Origin: Sphaeroforma sirkka
Lineage: Eukaryota; Opisthokonta; Ichthyosporea; Ichthyophonida
Assembly (NCBI GenBank): GCA_001586965.3
Contig: LUCW03001621.1
Coordinates: 1 to 27,500 of the forward strand
DNA length: 27,500 bases
Direction: 5' to 3'
The notes under the pieces are model-generated. The model searched no databases and was not told where the DNA came from. It saw nothing but the letters and a program-made list of their open reading frames with translations. Shown piece after piece: positions 8,305-25,903 of this stretch (the first letter of the stretch is position 1; each line of letters begins with the position of its first letter). Made by a program: the position numbers and the translations under genes.

Positions 8305-10488
8305 GAACTTAAAAACTTACCAGATAACATTAGTATTTTTTTCTGGGTATGTATATTATGGGAGAGCTGGGATTAGGCTTATAGCTGAGCCAGCCATTAC
8401 TATATTGAAGCTTGTTGATATTGGAGATACTGTTTATTTGTTTGCGGGTGACTAAGGGCAACACTACTAGCTAATACGGTGTAGAACCGGCACGGTTTAT
8501 TTAAGATTTTAAGACGATGTATTCCGATCGTATAAAGGGTTCAAATTTAGTGAAACTACAGCTTGTCGAAGTTGTAGTTGCTAATCCACCAGCAAAGATT
8601 TCAATACTAAGGTTGATGACAAGCCTTTATGTAAATCTTACAAATACATTGGTATCCGTCGGCATCGCAACCGAGGGATATGCAATGCACACGGCGGACA
8701 ACACTAGTTTCGAAAATATCACAAGTTTGTAGCAACGCTCCGACGGCACTCATCAGTTCTGGTTGTTGTTGCCGTGTTCTTTTGTTTTTCAAACAAAATC
8801 ACTGTACCCCATACTGTCGAACATACTTGCCGTTAATATATGTCTTCGGGCTAGTTCACTGTTCTTTGGAATCCAATTTTCATAACATTGATAAATAGAA
8901 CCAGTCGGATAGTATGCTGCGGAAACCTGACAGCGCACGCATACGACCAGAGCCCCCAGCACCTGACACGTCCTGTTTGCCAACCACTCAGGGACACAGG
9001 TATCACTACTGGAGAGATTTCACGTCTCTCATCAATAATCTTCAACTCAAGCAAGCTCAATGATGTCCAGCTCAACTACGATGTATCTTCATGTGAGATA
9101 CTAGCGATCAGGTCGGCAATACGAAGACAGGCTTCATGTGACACTGGTCCTTCCGAGATTGAATGGTCCTATTAGACTAAAAGTTACTCGAGAACATTGT
9201 GTGACCAACCCGGCACCCTACTTACACTAGCGATTGGTATAGCAACAGCGGTGGATGCGTAGCATAGAGGATATCGATGGGAATAAGTGGTTGTCTACAT
9301 ATATGGTCTACTACAAAAAAAATAATGAAGACGTTGGAGTACTGTGATACAAAGGAGAATGTCAAAGTTTATATGACGTATATCATACAGAGCAGTCGAT
9401 TCGACAACTTTATATGCTATAATTGGCAGACGATCTATTGAGCACCTTTTACTCTTCCCTAGTTTTTGATGAAAATATATTATTGGTAACAATTAACACA
9501 AAGAGTAGTACATAAACAGCACTGCGACTAAAGCAGTAAAGCACCGATCACAGTCACCGAGCTTTAGTCCGTCACACAAGTCTGAACTTCATTTATTTGA
9601 TTCTTTTATTTTTTAAAAAAAGGCGGAAGTCGAAAGAGAGTCAACCAGAGCAAGTTTTAAAAGGAACCAGTTAATGACATTAATAATAATATTCCACCCA
9701 AGCATTTCCTGACTTCAAAGCTTCTAACTTATCATGGCGAACAATCTACAAGTTCCATGTGTATTTGATGGAGTAAATACTTTAATGTTCTAAAATGTTT
9801 TTGCAGCCCTTCGTATTCTTTTAAAATAGAAAAGTACTAAGTTCTCGGGCCTCTGGCGCCTTTTGCTCGCACTTCCCAAGTTCGCAGTGAGAGTCAATTC
9901 TCGACTCTTGACTAAAAAACAAATATTTGTATGTACATACAATGTATAAAAAAAACAAAAAAGACAACCCCCACTGACCACTGTGGCACTGAGACCTCAG
10001 ACCTGAGTCTTCAAGACTTCGACCCCACTGTATTTTTGGGTTTTTTATTTATATATATCTTTTTGAGAGAGCTTGTTCATAGCCTACTAAATAAAACAGC
10101 ATGTTTTCTTCTTCTTTGTTTCTGTTTTATTTTGTTTGTTTTGTTTTAAAAAAAAAAGTAAATAAAAAAAGTATGTTTTTTTTATGTATATAACTATATA
10201 TACATTATAAATACATACTACAAATAGTAAAAATAAAACACACTAAAAAGTATAAAGTTTACTTAAAAAATAAATAAATCTATGCATAGCTAGTTAGTTA
10301 CATATACTGTTATACATCAACAATAAGGGTCTCACTGCGAGTGAAAGTGAGCAATTTTTTTAAAGAAAAGCCTTACATTTTTAAAAATAGAGTACGCTTT
10401 TATTTGTATCACCTACTCCGGTATTCATGTTTTATAAAAAACAAAGCAATTGTAGACGTAGTTTTTATGTGAACAAGTACGTAGATGA
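8305..10488. other. AT-rich intergenic DNA, little recognisable content
   Basis: Apart from a faint RNase H-like relic near 9011-9136, I see no gene here. Several short open frames overlap on both strands without motifs. The last 600 bases are very AT-rich, with poly-A/T runs near 10140-10180, and lead into the promoter of the next gene. Confidence 0.5.
9011..9136 (+). pseudogene. Possible RNase H relic of a second gypsy-like element
   Basis: One frame reads a segment with the pattern S-K-L-N-x2-Q-x-N-Y-x6-E-I-L-A-I-x2-A-I. This matches the RNase H region around the second catalytic acid in Ty3/gypsy elements. The better preserved element in this window has S-K-S-Y-N-K-S-Q-R-N-Y ... E-L-L-A-I-V-T-A-L at the equivalent place. 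Neighbouring RNase H motifs (the first Asp, the third Asp) are not visible in any frame I checked, so this is a short, decayed piece at best and could be chance. Confidence 0.3.
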
Positions 10489-10500
10489 CTATATATATAG
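10489..10500 (+). promoter_or_regulatory. Candidate TATA box of the membrane-protein gene
   Basis: CTATATATATAG lies 93 bases before the ATG at 10593, in a setting that is AT-rich but not a long microsatellite. A start site about 30 bases downstream would give a 5' UTR of roughly 65 bases. No other core element is obvious. Confidence 0.4.
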
Positions 10501-10592
10501 GCTGGTTGGATAAGCAATGCGGCAGTTACGGATCACTTCTATAATTAGTACACTAGTAAAATATAGAAAGTAACAATATACACAAATACATT

Positions 10593-12521
10593 ATGCAGCT
10601 TAGAGCAACAGTAGTAGCGTCACTAGCAGCATATGTGGCCGGCGCTGATCTTACAGCTAGTCAAGGTGACTTCCAACAGGTGTTCGCCAGTTCTGCAGGT
10701 GGTGATATTATAACTCTGGAGGCCGGAGAATACGCTATCAGTGAACCTATAATTTTGGACAAGAAACTTACCATAAAGGGTGATGGAGTTCTCTTCGTCG
10801 TAGCTGATCTTGCCGCCCCAGTGTTTGCTTTTGGAAATTTGGAGGGATACAGTTCCACATTGGATGGCGTGTCAGTAGGTACGCCGGGGGCTGAGGCTTG
10901 CAACCTTGCCGAGCCCTACGCCCTGCAGGCCAATTTCAGTATCGAGATCACAGGGGCTACTGTAGCTAACAACAAGGTCAATCTTAAGACTGATGTCGGA
11001 GTTTGGCACAACGAGCGAAAGTTGAATGACTTCTACTTTGCAGATTGTCACTACGCAGTGGATCATCCGGCAAAGATGTCTGGTGGTGTATACAAACTTT
11101 TGGGTAACTGTCGCTCACAGCTAGATTTCAGTGTGGACTTCGACAAACTGGGTGGAAGTGATGGATGCGGAACAACCATTGAAGACTTTGCTACCTTCAC
11201 CTCATACCGAGCACAGGTGGAGGCACAATGGGATGAATATGTCGAGAAGGTTGATGATGCTAGTGACCTCCGCCTACCAGTAACGCGTGAAGGTAACGCT
11301 GTGACGAATCTACTAGTACAAATTGACACTGTACGCAATGTTGCCACCACAATCAATGCTCAGTATGCTTCAGCAGAGATTGAAGCAGCTATTAACTTAG
11401 TCGATGTAGGATACTACGACGGGTGGAATCATTCTAAAATCCGTCTGGAGATTCACTTGCCCGCTCCATACACTATAAGCAACACTCAAGGTGTTGTCGG
11501 TCGAGTAGAGGAGAGTTTCGAGGCCGCCGTGAGTGCGATCTCACCTTATGTAGTGGACGAAGCCTGCAATGGGCAGGCAATCGGTGATGATTGTATTCAA
11601 AATGTCGAATTCGATATCGTCGCCTGCGATTTGACTGGCGAATACTTCTTGAATGAACTTATGGTCACTTGTCAAGAGACAGATGAGAACGGTAACACCG
11701 CAGACTGCCCCAACATCGAATCATCACCAGCCACAGTCATTTTCTTCATCGATACGAATAACTTCTGCGAGGTAGAGGAGTTCGAGCTAGATGCTCTATT
11801 CGATTTATCGATTACAGTTTACGATTCCGATGCCTACGACCGTGAAGAATCCATCTTCGACCTTGGATCTATGTCATACTGGCAGATTACCGTCGATACT
11901 TCCGCCAGTGGTGCGTCTCTGTATAACGCAGAGGTCACCTACGCTGAACGAACTACTGACGGCGATTGTTCAGCATTCGGAGATTACCTCAGTGATGTCT
12001 CTGGTGGGAACCCCGATTTCCCACAGACGTATGATCCTATCGCACAGACCATCTCCATGCCGCATCAGGTTACAGCACAAATGGCGTGTGCCACATCGGA
12101 TCGTACTGGAAATGCAATCACCATGAACTACACAGTGCTTGTTGACTATGATGATGGATCTGCACGTCGTCGTCGTTCACTTGACGGTATGAATACGCGC
12201 GAAGCCGGCGAGGTTGCTGTAGACAAAGAAGCCGGAGTACGCTATACAGCAGAGGATCTAGCTCAAAGCGCCGCTGCGGGCGCTGGTACTGCAGCAGGTG
12301 CATCCATTGCAGCCGAAGAGGAAGACAACCATATGCTTGTTATCGGTGGGACTATCGCCGCAGCACTAATACTGTGTTGTTGCTGCTGCTGCTTTATTGT
12401 GGCAGCCGTTGTGCTTTTGCGCAGACGAAAAGCAAATAGGGCTCACGAGCAGTTCATCATCACAAATCAATCTGCAGCAGGTTTCCCAGATGGTGCTTCG
12501 GCTATGAGCTTCCACACTTAA
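10593..12521 (+). CDS. Secreted/type I membrane protein with furin-like site and Cys-rich TM helix
   Basis: Intronless, 642 residues, ATG to TAA. Residues 1-18 form a signal peptide (AGA before D19). About residues 20-95 look like rungs of a right-handed beta-helix (pectin-lyase-like), with G-D-I-I-T-L-E-A-G-E-Y followed by L-T-I-K-G-D-G. The ectodomain has 12 cysteines, an even number, and no recognisable catalytic motif. A polybasic ARRRR-S site at 524-529 suits furin-type cleavage. A low-complexity Ala/Gly/Glu linker follows, then one transmembrane helix at about 581-609 containing six consecutive cysteines (595-600), then a 33-residue tail starting RRRK. Signal peptide, ectodomain, tetrabasic site, linker, TM and short tail are the layout of zona pellucida (ZP) domain proteins, but ZP identity is only a hypothesis. 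Likely at the cell surface or in the wall/coat; function unknown. Confidence 0.9.
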   Translation: MQLRATVVASLAAYVAGADLTASQGDFQQVFASSAGGDIITLEAGEYAISEPIILDKKLTIKGDGVLFVVADLAAPVFAFGNLEGYSSTLDGVSVGTPGAEACNLAEPYALQANFSIEITGATVANNKVNLKTDVGVWHNERKLNDFYFADCHYAVDHPAKMSGGVYKLLGNCRSQLDFSVDFDKLGGSDGCGTTIEDFATFTSYRAQVEAQWDEYVEKVDDASDLRLPVTREGNAVTNLLVQIDTVRNVATTINAQYASAEIEAAINLVDVGYYDGWNHSKIRLEIHLPAPYTISNTQGVVGRVEESFEAAVSAISPYVVDEACNGQAIGDDCIQNVEFDIVACDLTGEYFLNELMVTCQETDENGNTADCPNIESSPATVIFFIDTNNFCEVEEFELDALFDLSITVYDSDAYDREESIFDLGSMSYWQITVDTSASGASLYNAEVTYAERTTDGDCSAFGDYLSDVSGGNPDFPQTYDPIAQTISMPHQVTAQMACATSDRTGNAITMNYTVLVDYDDGSARRRRSLDGMNTREAGEVAVDKEAGVRYTAEDLAQSAAAGAGTAAGASIAAEEEDNHMLVIGGTIAAALILCCCCCCFIVAAVVLLRRRKANRAHEQFIITNQSAAGFPDGASAMSFHT

Positions 12522-13693
12522 GTTGGCAAGGTCTGATGCTAACAATACAACTTAGAGACTACTAAATTAGGTTCTATCCCCTAAATAGATGCACATATAA
12601 AATAGCTCTCAATATATAAAACAATAAGAGCTTTAATTAAAAAATGTTTACAGCTGGGACCTCGATTTATTCTCATTTCAAAGTAATTGATATGCCCAAA
12701 CTAGCAACGTGTATGTCACACTGCACCTAAAGAAATTGCCAACACATAGTTCTAAATAACCAAGGTGAAACGACTAAAATACTATATTCGCTCACGCCAA
12801 CTGCCTTCTATAAGATTATAAATGATCTACTGCGCCGAGGTCAACAATTGTCTAGCCATTCGACACGGATCGCTAGTCTATGCCACCCATAGAAGGTGTG
12901 ATGGGTAAGCCCGAGTTAACGTCAAATTGTGATTTTTTACATCTGACATTTATGTGAATATACAGGCGTATATATCTTTTGCTGGTTCGCGGCTCACATA
13001 GACGCCTAGGAGTGCAGAAACAGGAAATAGCTTCGTTAATATGAAGTGTTGTATTTAATACTATATAACTAACAGGAGGTGACATGTTCATCATTGTTAT
13101 AAATAGAAACTGAAATCATAGCCTACTACTAATAAAATGTCGAGAAGATTCAACACAAAGTCAATCTGCATGACCCCTCTGTTCCTCTCTACTCATAGCC
13201 ATCTTGATGGCAATACATATTGATGGCGGACGTGTCCGTACAAACTCTCTCTCTCTCTCACTCCCTCGAGTGAGTGGGACATGACATATTTATGCTGAAA
13301 TTGTGATTTTTTGAATGTCAGGAGCGAGCGAAGCGAGCGACTTTTGTTTAATTGAAGAAGGGAAGAAAGAAGGGAAGAGGAGAAGAATGAAGGGTCTTTC
13401 GGAAGGCGTAGTTCAAATACTCTAAACCCTAAAACCTCTGGACCCTTTATCAAAACACTTGCCATCCTCTCATAACTGTAAACCCATAGCCTTCTAAATT
13501 GAAATATAAACACACGATTCACTTGTGCTTTTAGCACGATCCATCTTAATACTCAAGCATGCCCTCTCACGCATTAGAATATTTACCTCCATCGACGTTG
13601 CTAATGATGCACATCAATTAATACTAAGACTTCCATACGTGAACTTACAACTTTTAGTTGGCGAACATCAATAAAAAACTATAAAAGCAAATG
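12522..13693. other. Intergenic DNA after the membrane-protein gene
   Basis: No supported gene. A small hairpin-capable pair (AGCTCT at 12604-12609, AGAGCT at 12628-12633) lies about 85 bases after the stop. A GA/CT-rich stretch with GCGAGCGAAGCGAGCGAC is at 13324-13341, and a CCCTAAA-type motif at 13422-13437. A shared AATTGTGATTTTTT occurs near 12925 and 13300. A 114-codon minus-strand open frame (13193-13537) has no recognisable motif and is not called. Confidence 0.5.
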
Positions 13694-13768
<75 letters not shown>

Positions 13769-13808
13769 AATTTTAAATATATGTATATAAATATAAATAT
13801 AAATATAA

Positions 13809-13883
<75 letters not shown>

Positions 13884-14669
13884 TTATGTTTTATATTCAT
13901 ATATACATACGTACATATATACATGCATACACATGCACACACGCATCAACACACATACATATATATGTAGATGTTTGTTATATATATATATATAATATAA
14001 TATACATATATAATAATAATATATGCCTATAATATTATATAATATGTAATACAAACGTACACATAAATGTGCATGGCATATAATGTATGTATTATTATAT
14101 ATATATATATAATGCATATATGTGCACGCATGCACGCACAACACATCACGCATCATCAACATATTACATAATACGTATGTATGTTATGATATAATAATAC
14201 ATATACATACATATACATAATAATGCATGCGTATACGTATGCGTATTACATGCATTATGCGTATGACAATCAATAATAATATAATGAATAATATTATATA
14301 TATATGTAATAATATGTATATAATATAATGGCATATTAATACGCAATCATCAATACATGTGCCATGTTTTGTCGCATGCATGCGGTTTATATATATAATA
14401 ATAATATATATACATACATATGTATCACATGCATATAATACATATAATATTATATATGCCAATATATATATTATGTTAATAATAATAATACATATAATAA
14501 TAATACATATATGTGTTACATATATACAAAATATACATATATAATATTATGGCTATGCCTATATGCGTAATGCGTGTGCGTTATATGTAATATATAATTA
14601 TGCTATTTGCATACATATACATATGCATACATACATACATACACATGTACATGCATGCGTACATGTATG

Positions 14670-14754
<85 letters not shown>

Positions 14755-14798
14755 ATATAATATATATATATATATATAAATATATATATACATCATAA
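13694..14798. repeat. 1.1-kb alternating purine-pyrimidine microsatellite block
   Basis: Three long TA runs (about 13694-13760, 13823-13880, 14674-14745) frame 800 bases built almost wholly of TA, CA/TG and CG steps, plus a short AAATAT array (13786-13822). Open frames here are artefacts of the repeat. Such DNA can adopt cruciform or Z-form structure. It separates the membrane-protein gene from the next exon-like region. Confidence 0.95.
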
Positions 14799-14946
14799 AT
14801 GTAAAATGTTCGTCAATCTTGCAGCGTATCTTATGCGCAATTTAGTTTTAGAGTATTTGAGATGCTCGCCTTTTGTTTGTCTGTGCTATTATATATTTTT
14901 AGTATACTCGATTACAGGTGTTTCTAAACTGTGTGTTATGCGCTGA

Positions 14947-15225
14947 CTATATCAGCAAGTCGGAGATATTCGCCGAACTGATTGCGGTAAGTTTTAGCTT
15001 TGTACCGAACCCTTTGGCATTATCGATGGATAAGAACAGTTTGCCTGCGTCTGGATCTAACTCAGCCGCTCCATCTGCCTCCTCAACCTCCTCATCACTA
15101 CCTCCCTCGATATCCTCGTCATCGTTTATATCGAAAGCACTTAATTGACCCTCACTATACTTGTCCACTAAGCTGAGGGACAGAGCAAGCGCTGGTACCA
15201 TTGTTCCAGCTATATCAACTACCTA
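14947..15225 (-). other. Unidentified exon-like open region, strand uncertain (minus favoured)
   Basis: On the minus strand the frame from about 15225 to 14947 is open. A possible acceptor (GTGTGTAG) sits just outside 15225. The frame encodes a hydrophobic start, then an acidic stretch (about 15 D/E within 25 residues) and a closing segment ending I-S-D-L-L-I. Acidic linkers are common in real nuclear and cytoplasmic proteins. On the plus strand 14918-15148 is also open: it follows TTACAG, contains a GTAAGT donor-like site near 14989, and has AATAAA 88 bases after its stop (15236-15241), but encodes a Ser-rich tail such as antisense acidic coding gives. Base composition is richer than the flanks, so a coding exon is likely. 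I do not recognise the protein. Confidence 0.35.
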
Positions 15226-15226
15226 C

Positions 15227-15804
15227 ACACACTGAAATAAAGTGTGTGAACGTGTATATATACATATTATTGCTATTATCACTATATACACACGTTCATG
15301 TATAATATACGCGTTGTATTTGTGCATGTAATTCTCTATAAAATGACCACTGAAAATATACTATACCAGTCGGTACCATAACAATGGAAATTTTGTGATG
15401 TCAGAACGAATCTAGGATTTGACCATTCAGCAACAAGCTTGTATGCACACTTAATAGACATCCACCTGAAATTAAGCTTGGTGACAGTCTATTTTAATAT
15501 GGGCCACTGTATCCTGGCATATTCAAAATATCGAAGATATCGAAATTGTGTACTTTTCTGTAGACTGTGAGACAGTGAAAAGGGTGAGGGTGGGCTGTAT
15601 TTCAGAATACAGTTAACCGTTTTCGGCTTTTTATACTCCGCCACGATTTGTTTCGTTTGTGATCTTTCATCAGACTTCAATCATCTTTACAAGTATCTCA
15701 CTCTCGAGTGTGAGTGGACGGTGGCTTTATGTATTTACATATAGTGCAATAAGAAGCTAAATAGCACATACACCTTCTACGGTCCATATATCATACTGGC
15801 AGTC
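15227..15804. promoter_or_regulatory. Upstream region of WDR61 with inverted repeats
   Basis: No TATA box is obvious close to the WDR61 start. A perfect 7-bp stem (ACACACT ... AGTGTGT, 15226-15247) has AATAAA across its loop edge. A larger imperfect inverted repeat lies at about 15250-15296 (GTGTATATA ... TATATACACAC). An 18-base imperfect palindrome centred on CTCGAG (15697-15714, one mismatched pair) lies 91 bases before the ATG. If the exon at 14947-15225 is on the minus strand, this is a shared divergent promoter region. Confidence 0.3.
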
Positions 15805-24172
<8,368 letters not shown>

Positions 24173-24202
<30 letters not shown>

Positions 24203-24355
24203 TAATTAAAAAGAGTCTGTTACAAAGCAAAAGATGCATGTTGGGAAGATTCAGATATACAACTTATCATAATAATTGAAAAAGAGTCTAAGATTCAGAT
24301 ATACAAACTATCATAATAATTAAAAAAGAGTCTGTTTCAAAGCAAAAGATGCGTA
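24173..24355 (+). repeat. Tandem triplication of the WDR61 stop-codon region
   Basis: Unit 1 (24173-24242) covers the last nine sense codons, the TAA and the start of the 3' UTR. Unit 2 (24243-24289) repeats GGGAAGATTCAGATATACAA, the stop and the following AATAATT plus an A run, but lacks the unit's tail. Unit 3 (24290-24355) repeats from AAGATTCAG through the tail ending AAAGCAAAAGATGC. Units 2 and 3 are in the 3' UTR and keep the same codons before TAA, with a single change (ACTTATC versus AACTATC) in unit 2. Confidence 0.9.
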
Positions 24356-24495
24356 TTGACCATTGGTCCTTTTCCAATGCCGCTGGCTTATGGGTTCTAT
24401 TGCATTGGCTCTGAACACGGCTGGGCTGGTTTCCTCGTCACAGGTGATTCGATGATGGCGTCTGTTAGATGTGTGACTGTGCTACGTACGTAACA

Positions 24496-24708
24496 GGACA
24501 GCTGTTTGGTGTTCAGTAGCTATGTATGTATTGCAAGTAAGTAATAGGACAGCTGAGCTCGATTGGTGTTCTGTAACTAAGGATGTATTGCAAGTAAGTA
24601 ATAGGACAGCTGAGCTCGATTGGTGTTCGGCAGCTGTGTATGTATTGTAAATAAGTAAAAGGACAGCTGAGCTCGATTGGTGTTCTGTAGCTAAGGATGT
24701 ATTGCAAG
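24496..24708. repeat. 57-bp minisatellite, about four copies
   Basis: GGACAGCTG recurs at 24496, 24547, 24604 and 24661. Full units are exactly 57 bp; the first is 6 bp shorter (it lacks part of GAGCTCGATT). Each contains GAGCTCGATTGGTGTTC and ATGTATTGCAAGTAAGTAA. It lies in the gap between the convergent WDR61 and LIM genes. Confidence 0.92.
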
Positions 24709-24710
24709 TA

Positions 24711-25440
24711 GTACACTTTCATTCTGCTTTTGTGAATTCTCATTTGAAATATGTACCTAAGTACACATTCATTCTGCCTTTCTGAATTCCCATTTTAAAT
24801 ACTAATCTGAGTACACATTCATTCTGCCTTTCTGAATTTCAATTTTAAATACTAATCTGAGTACACATTCATTCTGCCTTTCTGAATTCCAATTTTAAAT
24901 ACTAGTCTGAGTACACATTCATTCTGCCTTTCTGAATTCCAATTTTAAATACGTACCTAAGTACACTTTCATTCTACCTTTCTGAATTCCAATTTTAAAT
25001 ACTAATCTAAGTACACATTCATTCTGCCTTTCTGAATTCCAATTTTAAATACTAGTCTGAGTACACATTCATTCTGCCTTTCTGAATTCCAATTTTAAAT
25101 ACTAGTCTGAGTACACATTCATTCTGCCTTTCTGAATTCCAATTTTAAATACGTACCTAAGTACACTTTCATTCTGCCTTTCTGAATTCCAATTTTAAAT
25201 ACTAATCTGAGTACACATTCATTCTGCCTTTCTGAATTCCAATTTTAAATACGTACCTAAGTACACATTCATTCTGCCTTTCTGAATTCCAATTTTAAAT
25301 ACGTACCTAAGTACACTTTCATTCTGCCTTTCTGAATTTCAATTTTAAATACGTACCTAAGTACACTTTCATTCTGCCTTTCTGAATTCCCATTTTAAAT
25401 ACGTACCTGGGTACACTTTCATTCTGCCTTTGTGAATGTA
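24711..25440. repeat. 50-bp minisatellite, 14.6 copies, no indels
   Basis: Units begin GTACACWTTC every 50 bases from 24711 to 25411 and contain ATTCTGCCTTTCTGAATTCC and AATTTTAAAT. Tails fall into two classes, ACTARTCTGA and ACGTACCTAA. The first and last units carry TTTGTGAA instead of TTTCTGAA. It directly follows the 57-bp array, with no space between them. Confidence 0.96.
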
Positions 25441-25828
25441 GCGCATTCTCGTTGGATTGTAGAAGCCGTATGAGTACTTTCGGTGTATACATGCGCATGG
25501 ATCCAACACACAGATATTCTATGCCGATTCAAGAGTACTTGGTCTTGTGTTTGGATGCGCTAGAGGTCTGTGACATATATGTGTTATAACGATATCATGC
25601 GGTTCCTCCGCGGATGAGCCATAGGGTTTAGGGTTTATAGCGGTAAATTAATAGTTACACCAAGCTACACAGTCACACGCATACCACGTCTAAGACAAAT
25701 TTCGAGTATTCGCCATAGCGTGGAGTGAGTGTGTATGTATTTCAATTTGGCACAAAAGAGTGTTTACACAAACAAACAAACCTCCAAAACTTGCGATATT
25801 GGTTCCTTCATCTTATGAGTTGCTTTTG

Positions 25829-25834
25829 TTTATT
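25829..25834 (-). terminator. Poly(A) signal of the LIM gene
   Basis: AATAAA on the minus strand, about 70 bases after the LIM stop codon at 25904-25906. Its position fits a short 3' UTR. Confidence 0.55.
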
Positions 25835-25903
25835 AGAGTCATTCCTAAGATCTGTATTTGCGTTAAACCGAGAGGTTCACGCGCCTGTACGCGGCAGTGC
25901 CAC

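Noticed and set aside
13193..13537. 114-codon minus-strand open frame
   Set aside because: It crosses a CT microsatellite and a GCGAGCGA repeat, and its translation is low-complexity without motifs.
13691..14798. Many open frames rich in Ile and Tyr on both strands
   Set aside because: They are translations of TA and CA microsatellites.
24513..24743. 76-codon minus-strand frame with a 19-residue repeat
   Set aside because: It follows the 57-bp minisatellite period and has no other support.
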